64,000 bases of DNA, from contig NZ_CP035632.1 in assembly GCF_008807075.1 (NCBI RefSeq), positions 682,001 through 746,000 on the forward strand. Reading direction: 5' to 3'. This DNA is from Synechococcus sp. RSCCF101. GTDB taxonomy: Bacteria > Cyanobacteriota > Cyanobacteriia > PCC-6307 > Cyanobiaceae. Below the pieces are notes generated by a model, which ran no database searches, was not told the origin of the DNA, and was given only the letters and a program-made list of their open reading frames with translations. The translations under genes were made by a program, and so were the position numbers. Below are positions 50,317 to 59,548 of this stretch, one piece after another. The stretch's first letter is position 1. Each line of letters starts with the position of its first letter.

Positions 50317-51429
50317 ATGGAGGAGCTCCGCCGCCCGCAGCCCACAGCAACCGGAGTGCGGCGCATCGGTTGGCTGGCCCGCGCTGCGGCCGGTCTGGCC
50401 CTGCTGGTGGCACTGCCGGTGGAGAGCTCCGCCCTGCCCCTGTCCCGCGGCGACCGGGTGCGGCTGGACGTGCTCGACGGCGACGAGCAGTTCACCGGCA
50501 CCTACCAGATCGATCTCAACGGCTCCCTGCCGATCCCCCACCTCAGGCCGATTCAGCTGGAGGGCCTCGAGCCCCACGAAGCGGAGGCCGCCATCGAACG
50601 GGCCCTCGTGGATCAGGGATTCGTGCAGCCCGCCTATGCGGATGTGGGGCTGGAGGTGCAGCTGTGGGCGCCGGTGGATGTGTTCGTCAAGGGCCAGGTG
50701 TTCGACCCCGGCCGGGTCACGATCAATGCCATCGACCCGGAACAGCAGTTCAGCGACGTGCCCCAGCGCAGCGGCGATTCAGCCCCGGGCCGCTTTCTGA
50801 CCACGGCGATCCGAAACGCCGGTGGGGTGCGGCCGGACGCGGACCTGACGGCGGTGGAGCTGATCCGCAGCGGTCGCCGCTCCCTGCATGACGTGAGCGG
50901 TGTGTTCTCGGGTGAACCGTTCCGGGATGTGCCCCTGCTGGCAGGGGACCAGGTCATCGTTCCGGTGTCGGCCAACCCCAATCCCGACATCATGCGCACC
51001 TCCCAGATCTCTCCGCCGGGGGTGAAGGTGTACCTGTCCAACCTCACCGAACCCACTCAGAGCAATGCTCTGTCCGGATCCAAGGAAGCCACCGGTTTCT
51101 CCTACGGATCCCGGCTGGTGCAGGCCATCACCAGTGCCGCCTGCGTGGGGGGCTCGAATGTGAACAAGGACCGCTTCGTGGTGCACGGCCGGGCCAACCG
51201 CGCCACGGGGGAGGTGTACTGGATGCGCCGACCGATCGAGGATGTGCTGAAGGGCACCACGGCGGCGAATGGGGAGACCAACAACCCGCTGCTGATGAAC
51301 AACGATGTGGTGGCCTGTTACGACAGCCGCTTCATCAGCCTGCGTGAGGTGGGCCGCGCCGTGAGCCTGATTCTCTCACCGGTGAATCTGATGCGGGGCT
51401 CCTTCTTCTGGCCGCGCTTTCAGCAATGA
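50317..51429 (+). CDS. Wza-like polysaccharide export protein
   Basis: About 370 residues from ATG 50317. N-terminal signal-like segment (AAAGLALLVALPVESSALP), then the Poly_export domain (LSRGDRVRLDVLDGDEQFTGTYQIDLNG and IPHLRPIQLEGL), SLBB-like repeats (VFVKGQVFDPGRV), and a C-terminal part. No lipobox Cys is apparent. Forms the outer-membrane EPS channel. Overlaps the next gene by four bases. Confidence 0.82.
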   Translation: MEELRRPQPTATGVRRIGWLARAAAGLALLVALPVESSALPLSRGDRVRLDVLDGDEQFTGTYQIDLNGSLPIPHLRPIQLEGLEPHEAEAAIERALVDQGFVQPAYADVGLEVQLWAPVDVFVKGQVFDPGRVTINAIDPEQQFSDVPQRSGDSAPGRFLTTAIRNAGGVRPDADLTAVELIRSGRRSLHDVSGVFSGEPFRDVPLLAGDQVIVPVSANPNPDIMRTSQISPPGVKVYLSNLTEPTQSNALSGSKEATGFSYGSRLVQAITSAACVGGSNVNKDRFVVHGRANRATGEVYWMRRPIEDVLKGTTAANGETNNPLLMNNDVVACYDSRFISLREVGRAVSLILSPVNLMRGSFFWPRFQQ

Positions 51430-53432
51430 GCCTCCGGGTTCTTGTTGCCGACCGGGATGAGGACCATTCCGCCCTGGCGGCACGCGTCCTGGCCGGGGAG
51501 CGCCGCGTGTCGCGCTATGGCTTCGCCGCCAGCGCCGAACGCCTGATCGCCAAGCTCGCCAAGGGCTGGGATCTGATCCTGCTCGATGAACAGCTGCCGG
51601 GGTTGGAGCTGGCGGAACTGGGCCGCCAGATGGGCCGCCTGCCGCTCGCTCCGGCCGTGCTGCTGCTGGTCGATGGGGAGGAAACCCCCGGAACGGGTGA
51701 GCGCGTCGCGGACGCCCGACGCTGCGGCCTGCGCTGCCTGGGAACCCTCAGCCGGCCCCTGAACAGTGCCTTCGTTGATGCACTGAGCGAACAGCTCCTG
51801 GCAGCGCCGCCGGCGGAGGTCGTGTCTGCAGCCGCGCCGGAGAAGGGCGCATCAGCAGCCGCGCCGAAGACCCCACCTCCGCCGCCGCAGCCCCCCGAGA
51901 CGCCGGCTGCGCCCGGGTCGCCGGAGCAGACCACGCCCGAGGGAGCCACCGGATCCACCTGGTCGCCCGCAGCGCTCGGTCCTGCGGGGGTGGCCCTGAA
52001 ACGGCTGCTGCGCACCACGGTGATCGTTCCGCGCCGCGCCCTCGGGCCGGTGCTCTTCCGCCTCCGCAATCTGCCCCTGGCGCGCCTGCGCTGGAATCGC
52101 TACGCCATCCTCGCGATCGGAATCAACAGCTTCATCTGGATCACCAGCATCGCCGTGATCCGGCACGCACCGCGCACCTATGTGTCGGAGTGGATCATCA
52201 ACCTGCCCGTGGGCAAGAGCGCATCCAAGGTGTCCCTGCCGGACATCGGCATCGCGGACACCAGCTACGCCGCTGCAGCCGCGACGAGCACCTACGACCC
52301 GCGCGAGAACTTCAAACTGATCTACTTCACCCCCACGGTGCTGGAAGGCGCGGCTGCACTGATGGATTGGGAACCGGATGCGGTGGAGAAACCGATCATC
52401 ACCCTGGTGGAGAACACCACCGCGATGGAACTCTCGGTGTCGGCCAACGATGCCAAAACCGCCCAGCTGCTGGCGAAAGCCGTGCAGCAATCGTTCAACC
52501 GCCGTCTCAACCAGCTGCGCGATGGTGAGGTGGAAGCCAAGGAGCGTCCCAACCGCTCGATCGCCGATTCGGCCCAGTTGAAGCTGCAGCGGGCCCAGTC
52601 GGACGTGGCGCGCTTCAAGAAGGAGGCCGGTCTCACCTATCCCGACATGCTGCAGGAGCTGAACCTCAACATCGAGAAACTGCGGCAGCAGGCGGTGAGC
52701 GTGCAGGCCGCCTCCCAGCGTTCGGCCGAGGAGGCGGCTGCCCTGGGCTCCTATTTCGGTCTCTCCCCCGGCCAGGCCGCCGAAGCGTTCGAACTCCAGA
52801 ACGACACGGTGTTCCAGGCCGCCTTCAAGGAGTACGGGGCCGCCTCGGCCGAGCTGGGAACGCTTCAGGAGACCCTCGGCCCGAACCATCCGAAGGTGAA
52901 GGCCGCTTTCGCTCGCCAGCAGGGCGCCTTCAACAAGGCCAGCACGAGAGCGGAGGCACTCATCGGGCAGCGCCTCGATGGCGTGAGCCTCAGTCGTCTC
53001 TCGGTGCGTGAAGGCCCCACCGGACGCGGCAATCTGCTGGAGACCCTGGTGCAGCAATCGGCGGAGGCCCGCTCACGCCTGCAGGAGTACACCACCCTGG
53101 AGGAGCGCATCAGCGAGCTGGAAGGCCGCCTCACCGATGGAGCCGAAACCCTGGCGGAACTGGAGGTGCTGCAGCGGGATGTGGAAATCGCCGAGGCGAT
53201 CTTCGCCTCCACCCTCGCCAAGATCGACCTGGGTCAGGCCGAACGCTTCGCCGCCTATCCGATCGTTCAGGTGATCGAGCCGCCCAACCTGCCGCGCAAG
53301 GCCGCCTCTCCCAAGCCCGCCCTGGTGCTGGCCGGCTCGATGATGGCCACCATCCTCAGCTCGGTCGCCCTCTGGCTGCTCTGGTCGCGCAAGCCCTGGT
53401 TGCGCAGCCTGTCCCGGTGGGTGGACACCTGA
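51426..53432 (+). CDS. Wzz/Wzc-type polysaccharide co-polymerase with an N-terminal pseudo-receiver domain
   Basis: 668 residues. Residues 1-125 look like a response-regulator receiver (RVLVADRDED, acceptor-like Asp54 in LLDEQLPG, and a LSRPL segment where the family has K-P). The second acidic residue is Arg10 and the conserved Lys is Arg110, so normal phosphorylation is doubtful. Residues 130-190 form a Pro-rich linker; a first membrane helix near 225-245 (ILAIGINSFIWITSIAVI); a long periplasmic part with coiled coils (about 370-590); and a second helix near the end (LAGSMMATILSSVALWLLW). There is no tyrosine-kinase domain. It should set chain length and pair with the Wza-like protein, whose stop overlaps its ATG. 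Confidence 0.8.
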   Translation: MSLRVLVADRDEDHSALAARVLAGERRVSRYGFAASAERLIAKLAKGWDLILLDEQLPGLELAELGRQMGRLPLAPAVLLLVDGEETPGTGERVADARRCGLRCLGTLSRPLNSAFVDALSEQLLAAPPAEVVSAAAPEKGASAAAPKTPPPPPQPPETPAAPGSPEQTTPEGATGSTWSPAALGPAGVALKRLLRTTVIVPRRALGPVLFRLRNLPLARLRWNRYAILAIGINSFIWITSIAVIRHAPRTYVSEWIINLPVGKSASKVSLPDIGIADTSYAAAAATSTYDPRENFKLIYFTPTVLEGAAALMDWEPDAVEKPIITLVENTTAMELSVSANDAKTAQLLAKAVQQSFNRRLNQLRDGEVEAKERPNRSIADSAQLKLQRAQSDVARFKKEAGLTYPDMLQELNLNIEKLRQQAVSVQAASQRSAEEAAALGSYFGLSPGQAAEAFELQNDTVFQAAFKEYGAASAELGTLQETLGPNHPKVKAAFARQQGAFNKASTRAEALIGQRLDGVSLSRLSVREGPTGRGNLLETLVQQSAEARSRLQEYTTLEERISELEGRLTDGAETLAELEVLQRDVEIAEAIFASTLAKIDLGQAERFAAYPIVQVIEPPNLPRKAASPKPALVLAGSMMATILSSVALWLLWSRKPWLRSLSRWVDT

Positions 53433-53437
53433 CGCCC

Positions 53438-54808
53438 TCAGGCTGCGGCAGGACGACCGGCGGCCGGCTCCAGCAGCCCGGGCCCGGGGGGTTGCGGCGG
53501 GGACGCCCTGGGCTGAGCCGGCTCGTTGAGGGCGATGCCCAGCAGGATGGCGCCGGGCCAGTAGAGATAGATCAGCGTCTCCATGTTCTCGGCAAAGGTG
53601 TAGAGCAGCACCATCACCATGATTCCGATGCCGGCGGAGGCATGCTCATGGCGCTGATCCCAGGCCTTCTGCAGCAGCACGCCCAGCGTCACGATCACCG
53701 GCACGAGGAAGGCCAGAAAGCCCACGATTCCCTTGGCGAACAGCAGGCCGGCCCAGGTGTGATGGGAGCCGATCGGCATGTGCTCCACCAGCTTGGGCCC
53801 ACGCTCCACGGTGCCGTGGCCCCAGATCGGCGCCTCCTTGTACCAGCGGTAGAAGGCGATCTCCTTCAGGGCTGCACGCACCGCTGAACTGCCCGCCCTC
53901 TGGCCCTTGAAATCGCGGTAGAAGTTCTCGAGGGCGGTCTTGAGCGTGGGGAACACGAACCCCATCACATAACTCACGCCGCTCAGGCCGAACAGCATCC
54001 AGGGGCGGCTGGCGCGGCTGAGGAAGAAGGTGATCGGAGGGATCACAAGATAGCCGAGCTGGCCCAGGCGGCTCTTGGTGCCGACCGCGATCAGGAAGGT
54101 CCCCAGCAGACCGAGCAGCTTCCAGGACAGCTTGCGTTCCCGGATCGCCATCACCAGATAGGTGTTGGCCACCATGCCGCCGGCCGGAGCCCAGGGCGCG
54201 AAGAAGCGGAAGCGGGAGGCACCGCTTTCCGGATCGATCTCATACATGGTGAGCTGGAAGAAGCTCTCACCACTGCCACCGAGCGCCTTGAGGGGCGACA
54301 CATACACAAGACCCTCGCCACCGGAGGGTGGGGGGATCTTGAGAGCGAAGGCCACCGTGCAGAGCACGAACCAGAAGATCGAATGCATCGCGAAGATGCA
54401 ACCGGCTCGGTAGAGCAGCTGCGGCCGGATGCGCAGACAACCGGCGAGGGGATAGAGGGCAAGAGCCGCCCAGCCCTTGGCCCAGCCGATGCTGCTCTTG
54501 ATGATCTGAGCGGTGCCGAAGTTGAAGTTGGTGTGCCCCACCAGCAGGGCCACTTCCATCACCAGCATGGCCACGATCCACACCCACAGACTCCAGTGGA
54601 TGCTGGGACGCTCCTGGGCATTCTCGGTGCCGAGGATCTTGATCAGCAGGATCAGCAGCAGCAGCCAGGAGAGCACCGAGCCGACGATGTACAACCCACC
54701 GATGATGTAGATCGGGTAGGTGAGAACAATCGACCACCAGATCAGGCGTTCGGCCAGATTCTCGGGCGCGATGTCCTTGCAGCCTTTCAGGAAGAAGATC
54801 GGCGTCAT
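53438..54808 (-). CDS. O-antigen ligase/polymerase-like membrane protein
   Basis: 456 residues with about eleven hydrophobic segments and a large extracytoplasmic loop containing PIWGHGTVERGP and HMPIGSHHTWAGLLFAKGI, typical of Wzy/WaaL-family proteins. It polymerises or ligates EPS repeat units on the periplasmic face. Convergent with the Wzz-like gene (five-base gap), and divergent from wzx. Confidence 0.8.
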   Translation of the reverse strand: MTPIFFLKGCKDIAPENLAERLIWWSIVLTYPIYIIGGLYIVGSVLSWLLLLILLIKILGTENAQERPSIHWSLWVWIVAMLVMEVALLVGHTNFNFGTAQIIKSSIGWAKGWAALALYPLAGCLRIRPQLLYRAGCIFAMHSIFWFVLCTVAFALKIPPPSGGEGLVYVSPLKALGGSGESFFQLTMYEIDPESGASRFRFFAPWAPAGGMVANTYLVMAIRERKLSWKLLGLLGTFLIAVGTKSRLGQLGYLVIPPITFFLSRASRPWMLFGLSGVSYVMGFVFPTLKTALENFYRDFKGQRAGSSAVRAALKEIAFYRWYKEAPIWGHGTVERGPKLVEHMPIGSHHTWAGLLFAKGIVGFLAFLVPVIVTLGVLLQKAWDQRHEHASAGIGIMVMVLLYTFAENMETLIYLYWPGAILLGIALNEPAQPRASPPQPPGPGLLEPAAGRPAAA

Positions 54809-54904
54809 GGGAACTCGGGCATCGGCCAGGCCTCAGATCGCTTGAAGGGCTGGCGGAATCCGGCAGAATCCGGGCAGTGTGGCAGAGCCGGGACCGGACA
54901 CGAC

Positions 54905-56140
54905 ATGCAGCGCAATTATCTGCGAAACATCAGCTGGACCGGAGCGGCCGAGATCGGCGTGCGCGTCACCCGCCTCTTCGCCACGGCCGTGCTGGCACGC
55001 TTCCTCACCGAAAATGACTACGGCCTGGCGGCTCTGGTGCTGTCGGTCAATGAGCTGCTGGTGGTGTTCACGCGCAACGGCATTGTGGATCGCCTCGTGC
55101 AGCTGCGCAATCCCCGCCAGGTGGATGAGCTGATCCCCACAGCCTTCTCCCTCAGTCTGGTGCTGTCGCTGCTGCTCTGCCTCGGCAGCGTGGTGGCGGC
55201 AGCGGTGATGGTGCGCGTCTATCAGCAGGAGGCCCTGTTCTGGCCGATCGTCTGCATCAGCGTGGGCTACCTGTTCATTCCCTTCAGCGTGGTGCCCACC
55301 TCGCTGATCATGATCGACAACCAGCTCAAGCCCCTCAGCCTCACGGTGCTGGTGAGCATCGGCACGGACAACATGCTCAGCGCGCTGTTGGCGTATCAGG
55401 GATTCGGGCTGTGGGCCATCGTGCTGCCGAAGATTCTGATCACGCCGATCTGGCCGTTGATGCTCTATCGCTTCCGCCCCTGGCCGATTCCAAAGCGGTT
55501 GTCCTTCACCAATTCCCGCATTCTGATCGGATTCAGCAGCAAGATTCTCGGCAGCGAGCTGCTCACCACCTTCCAGTCGAATCTGGATTACCTGCTCATC
55601 GGGCTGCTGCTCTCCACCGCCCAGCTGGGCCTCTATTACTTCGCCTTCAACGCCGGTCTCGGCTTCTCACTGGCCCTGATCAGCACCCTGATGCCGGCGT
55701 TCTACACCGACCTCTGTGAAGCGCGTCAGGGAGGGCAGGACATGGCCCATGTGTTCCGCCGCAATCTCCGCATCGTGATGAAGATCTTCATCCCCTTCGT
55801 GCTGCTGCAGGTGGTGGTGGCACCGCTGTACGTGCCGATCCTGTTCGGTCAGCGCTGGGTCGAGGATGGGGCGGTGCCGGTGCTGCAGCTGATCTGCCTC
55901 TCCGCCCTCTCCCGTCCCTTCGCCGTGGCCGTCACCTCCCTGGTGCGCGCGATCGACCGGCCCCGCCTGGATCTCCAGTACCAGGTGGTGCTCACCGTGG
56001 TGCTGGTGATCGGGGTGCTGGCTGGAGCGCGTTACGGCATCCTCGGCGTCGCCGCCGCGGTCTGCGCGGCCCACTGGCTGGTGCAGGGGATCTACTACCT
56101 CTGGGCCAGCCGGCGCCTGCTGGCGGCACCGGCGTCATGA
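54905..56140 (+). CDS. Wzx-type polysaccharide flippase
   Basis: 411 residues, ATG 54905, ten to twelve membrane helices, MATE/PST fold. Starts with ISWTGAAEIGVRVTRLFATAVLARFLT, the usual N-terminus of lipopolysaccharide-type flippases, and has the NQLKPLSLTVL and FSSKILGSELLTTF segments. Moves the lipid-linked repeat unit across the membrane. Confidence 0.87.
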   Translation: MQRNYLRNISWTGAAEIGVRVTRLFATAVLARFLTENDYGLAALVLSVNELLVVFTRNGIVDRLVQLRNPRQVDELIPTAFSLSLVLSLLLCLGSVVAAAVMVRVYQQEALFWPIVCISVGYLFIPFSVVPTSLIMIDNQLKPLSLTVLVSIGTDNMLSALLAYQGFGLWAIVLPKILITPIWPLMLYRFRPWPIPKRLSFTNSRILIGFSSKILGSELLTTFQSNLDYLLIGLLLSTAQLGLYYFAFNAGLGFSLALISTLMPAFYTDLCEARQGGQDMAHVFRRNLRIVMKIFIPFVLLQVVVAPLYVPILFGQRWVEDGAVPVLQLICLSALSRPFAVAVTSLVRAIDRPRLDLQYQVVLTVVLVIGVLAGARYGILGVAAAVCAAHWLVQGIYYLWASRRLLAAPAS

Positions 56141-56194
56141 CGCCGCCCAGCCGCCCCTTGTCGCAGCCCGCCTGATCCTTCGCCCGGTTCCGCG

Positions 56195-57220
56195 ATGGCC
56201 CTCACCGTTCTCTTCGCCGACAACACCCAGAAGGAGGCCTGGGCCAGCGGCATCCGCTGGACGATCGATGCCCTGATCGCCGCCACCCCGCCGCAGCGTC
56301 ACCGGCTGGAGGTCTGCCGGCACGATCAGCTGGCCGAGCGGCTGCCGCAGCTCAAGCCCGATGTGCTGGTGGTGAACGCGCCGTCCTCCTGGCGATCACT
56401 GCTGAGTTTCCGGCGGCTGAAGGCGCCGATCCGGCTGCTGGTGGAGCACCACTACTGCGAGGGCTTTGCCCTCCACATGCAGCACCGATACGGCAAGCCG
56501 CTGGCCCGACTGGAATGGATGCTGCGGCTGAGCTACCGGAGTTTCGACCGCGTGGTGGCCGTGAGCCGGGGCCAGGCCGAGTGGATGCGACGGCGCAGCC
56601 TGGTGAAGGCCGAACGGCTGGCGACGGTGTGCACGTCGCGCGAGGTGCACGAGTTCGAAGCCCTGGCCCTGCCCGAACCCCATGCAGGCCCACTGGTGCT
56701 CGGTGCCCTGGGACGCTTCAGCGAGCAGAAGGGGTTTGACCTGCTGCTGGAGGCCATGCGCCGGCTCGATCCGGCCCAGGTGCAGCTGCGCCTCGGTGGC
56801 GGTGGCGATGAGGAGGAGGCCCTGCGCCGGGCGGCCGCCGACCTGCCCCATGTGAGCTTCAGCGGAGTCATCACCGATCTGCCCGCCTTCTTCGCCGGAA
56901 TCGATGCACTGGTGGTCCCATCGCGCTGGGAGCCCTTCGGCAATGTCGCCCTGGAGGCGAAGGCCAGCGGCCGGCCGGTGCTGGTCACCCAGGTGGATGG
57001 CCTGACGGAACAGGCCTCAGGCTGCGGACTGATCGCCACGGCCGGGCCCGGAGAGCTCGCCGGCGCCATCGCCCAGCTGATCCGCTGCGGGCCCGAGCAG
57101 CGACGGGCCTGGGGCGAGGAGGGGCGCCGCCAGGCGGGGCTGGCCTGGCCGACCTATGTGGAGACCTGGCTGCAGCTGCTGGATGATCTCGAAGCCGGGA
57201 GGAGCGGGATGAAGCAGTGA
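56195..57220 (+). CDS. Family 4 glycosyltransferase
   Basis: 341 residues, GT-B fold. C-terminal domain: LGALGRFSEQKGFDLLLEAMRRL, the SGVITDLPAFFAGIDALVVPSRWEPFG segment and the EX7E-like EPFGNVALEA. Its last 32 codons recur, nearly identical, at 58244-58342. Part of the EPS cluster. Confidence 0.87.
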   Translation: MALTVLFADNTQKEAWASGIRWTIDALIAATPPQRHRLEVCRHDQLAERLPQLKPDVLVVNAPSSWRSLLSFRRLKAPIRLLVEHHYCEGFALHMQHRYGKPLARLEWMLRLSYRSFDRVVAVSRGQAEWMRRRSLVKAERLATVCTSREVHEFEALALPEPHAGPLVLGALGRFSEQKGFDLLLEAMRRLDPAQVQLRLGGGGDEEEALRRAAADLPHVSFSGVITDLPAFFAGIDALVVPSRWEPFGNVALEAKASGRPVLVTQVDGLTEQASGCGLIATAGPGELAGAIAQLIRCGPEQRRAWGEEGRRQAGLAWPTYVETWLQLLDDLEAGRSGMKQ

Positions 57221-57222
57221 TG
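57124..57222 (+). repeat. Direct repeat, copy 1 (3' end of the GT4 gene)
   Basis: Identical to 58244-58317 over its first 74 bases, then about 6 of 25 bases differ. It encodes the GT4 C-terminus (RRQAGLAWPTYVETWLQLLD...) including its stop. The two copies are 1120 bases apart and flank the membrane-protein gene at 57258-58160. Confidence 0.85.
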
Positions 57223-57257
57223 GCCCGGGAGACTCTGGACAACAGCTAGGGGATCCA

Positions 57258-58160
57258 TCAGGAGGGAATCAGCGACTCCGGCAACATCAACAGCGAACCG
57301 ATCAGAAATCCCATCGCCCCCACTGCGGTGTAGACGAGGGAGAGGCTGGCATCGGCCTGTGCATGGGTGGACGGCAGGATGGTGCCATTGATCGCCGCAA
57401 GCATGAAGCCGATGCAACCGATCAGGTTGATCAGTGTGACCCACCAGGAGAGATGGCCGGGCTTCCAGGACCAGTAGGCGTGGCCCGCTTCCATGAAGGC
57501 CAGGGCTCCCGAGAGGAGAAACAGAACCGAGCCCAGGACATCGGGAATCCAGATCAGCACCTCCTGCTGGGTCCAGCCGAGTCCTGCGCGCATGCCGTTG
57601 AAGGTGTTGATGTTGAACAGCAGGGTGCCGGGGAACTGCAGAGCACAACTCAACCAGCCGATGTCGGCTGGTTTCCAGCCGAACCAATGGAAGCGTGCTG
57701 GTTCAGCGCGGAGTCGACCTGCGGGGAGGCGCTCACGAGGACGCTGTCGCAGTGACTCGATGCTGCCGCTGTTGGCCGCCTGCAGCAGTTGCAGATAGGC
57801 GGCGGTGGTGAAAGGGATGGAGCCGATGAAGAAGATGGCATTGAGATCGGCAGTTGCCAGCCCGAAGCGCATCGACACGGGCGGGGAGAGGCTGAGCAGG
57901 CTGCCGATCAGAAAGCAGAGGGAACCAAGGGCGAACACCACACCGATCCACCAGTTCAGTTCGGCTGGCATCCACAGGCAACGGAGCAGGTTGATCGGCG
58001 GCCGTGCACTCACACCCCGGGGGCGGATCGGCAGGCGCTTGCGGTGATGCCGAGAGCGCCAGACGATGAGGTCCTGATCCAGACCCTGGAAGACCCTCCA
58101 CGTGATGAACGGCCAGGGACCGCGGCTGCGACGGAGTTGCACGGTCTGGGCTTGGGGCAC
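57258..58160 (-). CDS. Hypothetical multi-span membrane protein inside the GT4-repeat interval
   Basis: 300 residues from GTG 58160. A basic N-terminus (VQLRRSRGPWPFITWRVFQG, WRSRHHRKRLP) and six hydrophobic segments (for example NWWIGVVFALGSLCFLIGSLL, LNAIFFIGSIPFTTAAYL, LINLIGCIGFMLAAI). Not assigned to a function. It runs against its neighbours, sits between the two copies of the GT4 gene end, and its codon use looks less biased than the flanking EPS genes. An inserted or translocated gene is the simplest reading. Confidence 0.65.
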   Translation of the reverse strand: MPQAQTVQLRRSRGPWPFITWRVFQGLDQDLIVWRSRHHRKRLPIRPRGVSARPPINLLRCLWMPAELNWWIGVVFALGSLCFLIGSLLSLSPPVSMRFGLATADLNAIFFIGSIPFTTAAYLQLLQAANSGSIESLRQRPRERLPAGRLRAEPARFHWFGWKPADIGWLSCALQFPGTLLFNINTFNGMRAGLGWTQQEVLIWIPDVLGSVLFLLSGALAFMEAGHAYWSWKPGHLSWWVTLINLIGCIGFMLAAINGTILPSTHAQADASLSLVYTAVGAMGFLIGSLLMLPESLIPS

Positions 58161-58198
58161 GTTCGGAGGGTCTGGGCGCTCAGGGCGCTGGGTCAGGG

Positions 58199-58219
58199 CC
58201 CTGGTGATGAAAACCAGGG
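58199..58219 (+). other. Hairpin CCCTGGT/ACCAGGG
   Basis: A seven-pair perfect stem with a loop GATGAAA lies just before the second repeat copy. No T-tract follows. Its role is unknown; it may be part of the inserted segment. Confidence 0.35.
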
Positions 58220-58243
58220 GCTTGGACGCGGCTGAGCATCAGC

Positions 58244-58342
58244 GCGCCGCCAGGCGGGGCTGGCCTGGCCGACCTATGTGGAGACCTGGCTGCAGCTGCT
58301 GGATGATCTCGAAGCCGAAAGGGGCGGGTTGAAGCAATGATG
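58244..58342 (+). repeat. Direct repeat, copy 2 (orphan copy of the GT4 3' end)
   Basis: Encodes the same C-terminal peptide as 57124-57220 (last residues ERGGLKQ instead of GRSGMKQ) and its stop, but is preceded by a stop codon only four codons upstream, so no gene body remains. A fossil of the site where the GT4 gene once met the pstS promoter. Confidence 0.85.
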
Positions 58343-58349
58343 ACCAGAC

Positions 58350-58368
58350 CTTAACTGACATCTAACGT
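58350..58368 (+). promoter_or_regulatory. Pho-box-like repeat upstream of pstS
   Basis: CTTAACTG-ACA-TCTAACGT: two 8-base units with a 3-base spacer, matching the cyanobacterial PhoB-box form of CTTAACCT-like repeats at 11-base intervals. A candidate -10 (TATCAA, 58389-58394) lies 20 bases beyond it, and the ATG follows at 58421. Confidence 0.65.
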
Positions 58369-58420
58369 CAGCACCCCCGGCACGCGGGTATCAACGGATG
58401 GTCACACTTTGTGTCCGGAC

Positions 58421-59398
58421 ATGACTCTCGCCAGGACGGCCCTCGCCCTCGGCTCCATCGTCGCCCTCGCGGGCGGCGTCACAGCGACCGCAGCTCCCCG
58501 CATCAACGGAGCCGGCGCCTCCTTCCCCGCTCCGATCTACCAGCGCTGGTTCGCCGATCTGGCCAGAAAAGGTGGTCCTCAGGTCAACTATCAGTCCGTG
58601 GGGTCCGGATCCGGTCGCCGGCAGTTCATCGCCGGCACCGTGAACTTCGGCGCCAGCGATGATCCGATGAAGTCGGCCGACATGGCCAAGGTCAAGCGCG
58701 GCGTGGTGCAGATCCCGATGGTGGGAGGAACCATTGCCATCGCCTACAACAAACCCGGCTGCAACCTCAGGCTGACCCAGAAGCAGGTGGCCGACATCTT
58801 CCTCGGCAAGATCAGCGACTGGAAGAGCCTCGGCTGCGGCAGCGGCAAGATCACCGTGGTGCACCGCTCGGACGGCTCCGGCACCACCAAGGCCTTCTCC
58901 CAGTCTCTGTCGGCCTTCTCTCCCGAATGGAAGAGCAAGGTGGGCACAGGCAAGTCGCTCAAGTGGCCCGTCGGCGTCGGCGGCAAGGGCAACGAGGGGG
59001 TGGCTGGTGTGATCAAGAGCAAGCCCGGCTCCCTCGGTTACGTCAACCAGGCCTTCGTCAAGGGGGTGATCAAGGCCGCTGCCGTGCAGAACAAGGCCGG
59101 CAAGTACGTCAAGCCCAGCTTCACGAGTGGTGCTGCGGCACTCAACAATGTGAAGCTCGACAGCAACCTCGCCGGCTCCGACCCCAACCCCGCCGGAGCA
59201 GGCAGCTATCCCATCGCCACCCTCACCTGGGTGCTGGCCTACAAGACCGGTAACGGCGACAAGGCCAAGACGATCCGGGAAACCCTCAACTACATGCTGA
59301 GCCCCGCAGCTCAGGATCTGGCGGACAATCTCGGCTACGTGCCGCTGAAGGGATCGATCCTGGCCAAGGCCAAGGCCGCGGTGAACCAGATCAAGTGA
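58421..59398 (+). CDS. pstS: Periplasmic phosphate-binding protein
   Basis: 325 residues from ATG 58421. Signal peptide (LALGSIVALAGGVTATAA), then the phosphate-binding loops: GAGASFPAPIYQRW, SVGSGSGRRQF, DGSGTTKAFSQ and the late LGYVPL. It belongs to the PstS/SphX family. No pstCAB follows; the transporter is elsewhere. It sits behind a Pho-box-like site and before ptrA, which fits marine Synechococcus, where pstS and ptrA are neighbours. Confidence 0.93.
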   Translation: MTLARTALALGSIVALAGGVTATAAPRINGAGASFPAPIYQRWFADLARKGGPQVNYQSVGSGSGRRQFIAGTVNFGASDDPMKSADMAKVKRGVVQIPMVGGTIAIAYNKPGCNLRLTQKQVADIFLGKISDWKSLGCGSGKITVVHRSDGSGTTKAFSQSLSAFSPEWKSKVGTGKSLKWPVGVGGKGNEGVAGVIKSKPGSLGYVNQAFVKGVIKAAAVQNKAGKYVKPSFTSGAAALNNVKLDSNLAGSDPNPAGAGSYPIATLTWVLAYKTGNGDKAKTIRETLNYMLSPAAQDLADNLGYVPLKGSILAKAKAAVNQIK

Positions 59399-59502
59399 TC
59401 CTCCGCTGACGCGAGGCGGGCATGAGGGCGCTCTCGTTCAGGTGCTGACGTTGGTCTGACACCTGAAGCTGGGCATTCCATGCCCTCAACTGGAAACGAC
59501 GA

Positions 59503-59532
59503 GGGAGAAAGGCGATGCCTTTCTCCCTTTTT
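59503..59532 (+). terminator. Rho-independent terminator after pstS
   Basis: GGGAGAAAGGC - GAT - GCCTTTCTCCC followed by TTTTT: an eleven-pair perfect stem, three-base loop and T-tract, about 105 bases after the pstS stop. It separates pstS from ptrA. Confidence 0.92.
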
Positions 59533-59548
59533 GCAGTCTTGAGGATCT

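Noticed and set aside
49331-50413. Long N-terminal extension of the leftward GT2
   Set aside because: Arg/Pro-rich and without domains; it is antisense to the TagA/WecG gene. The GT2 fold starts right after the GTG at 49330.
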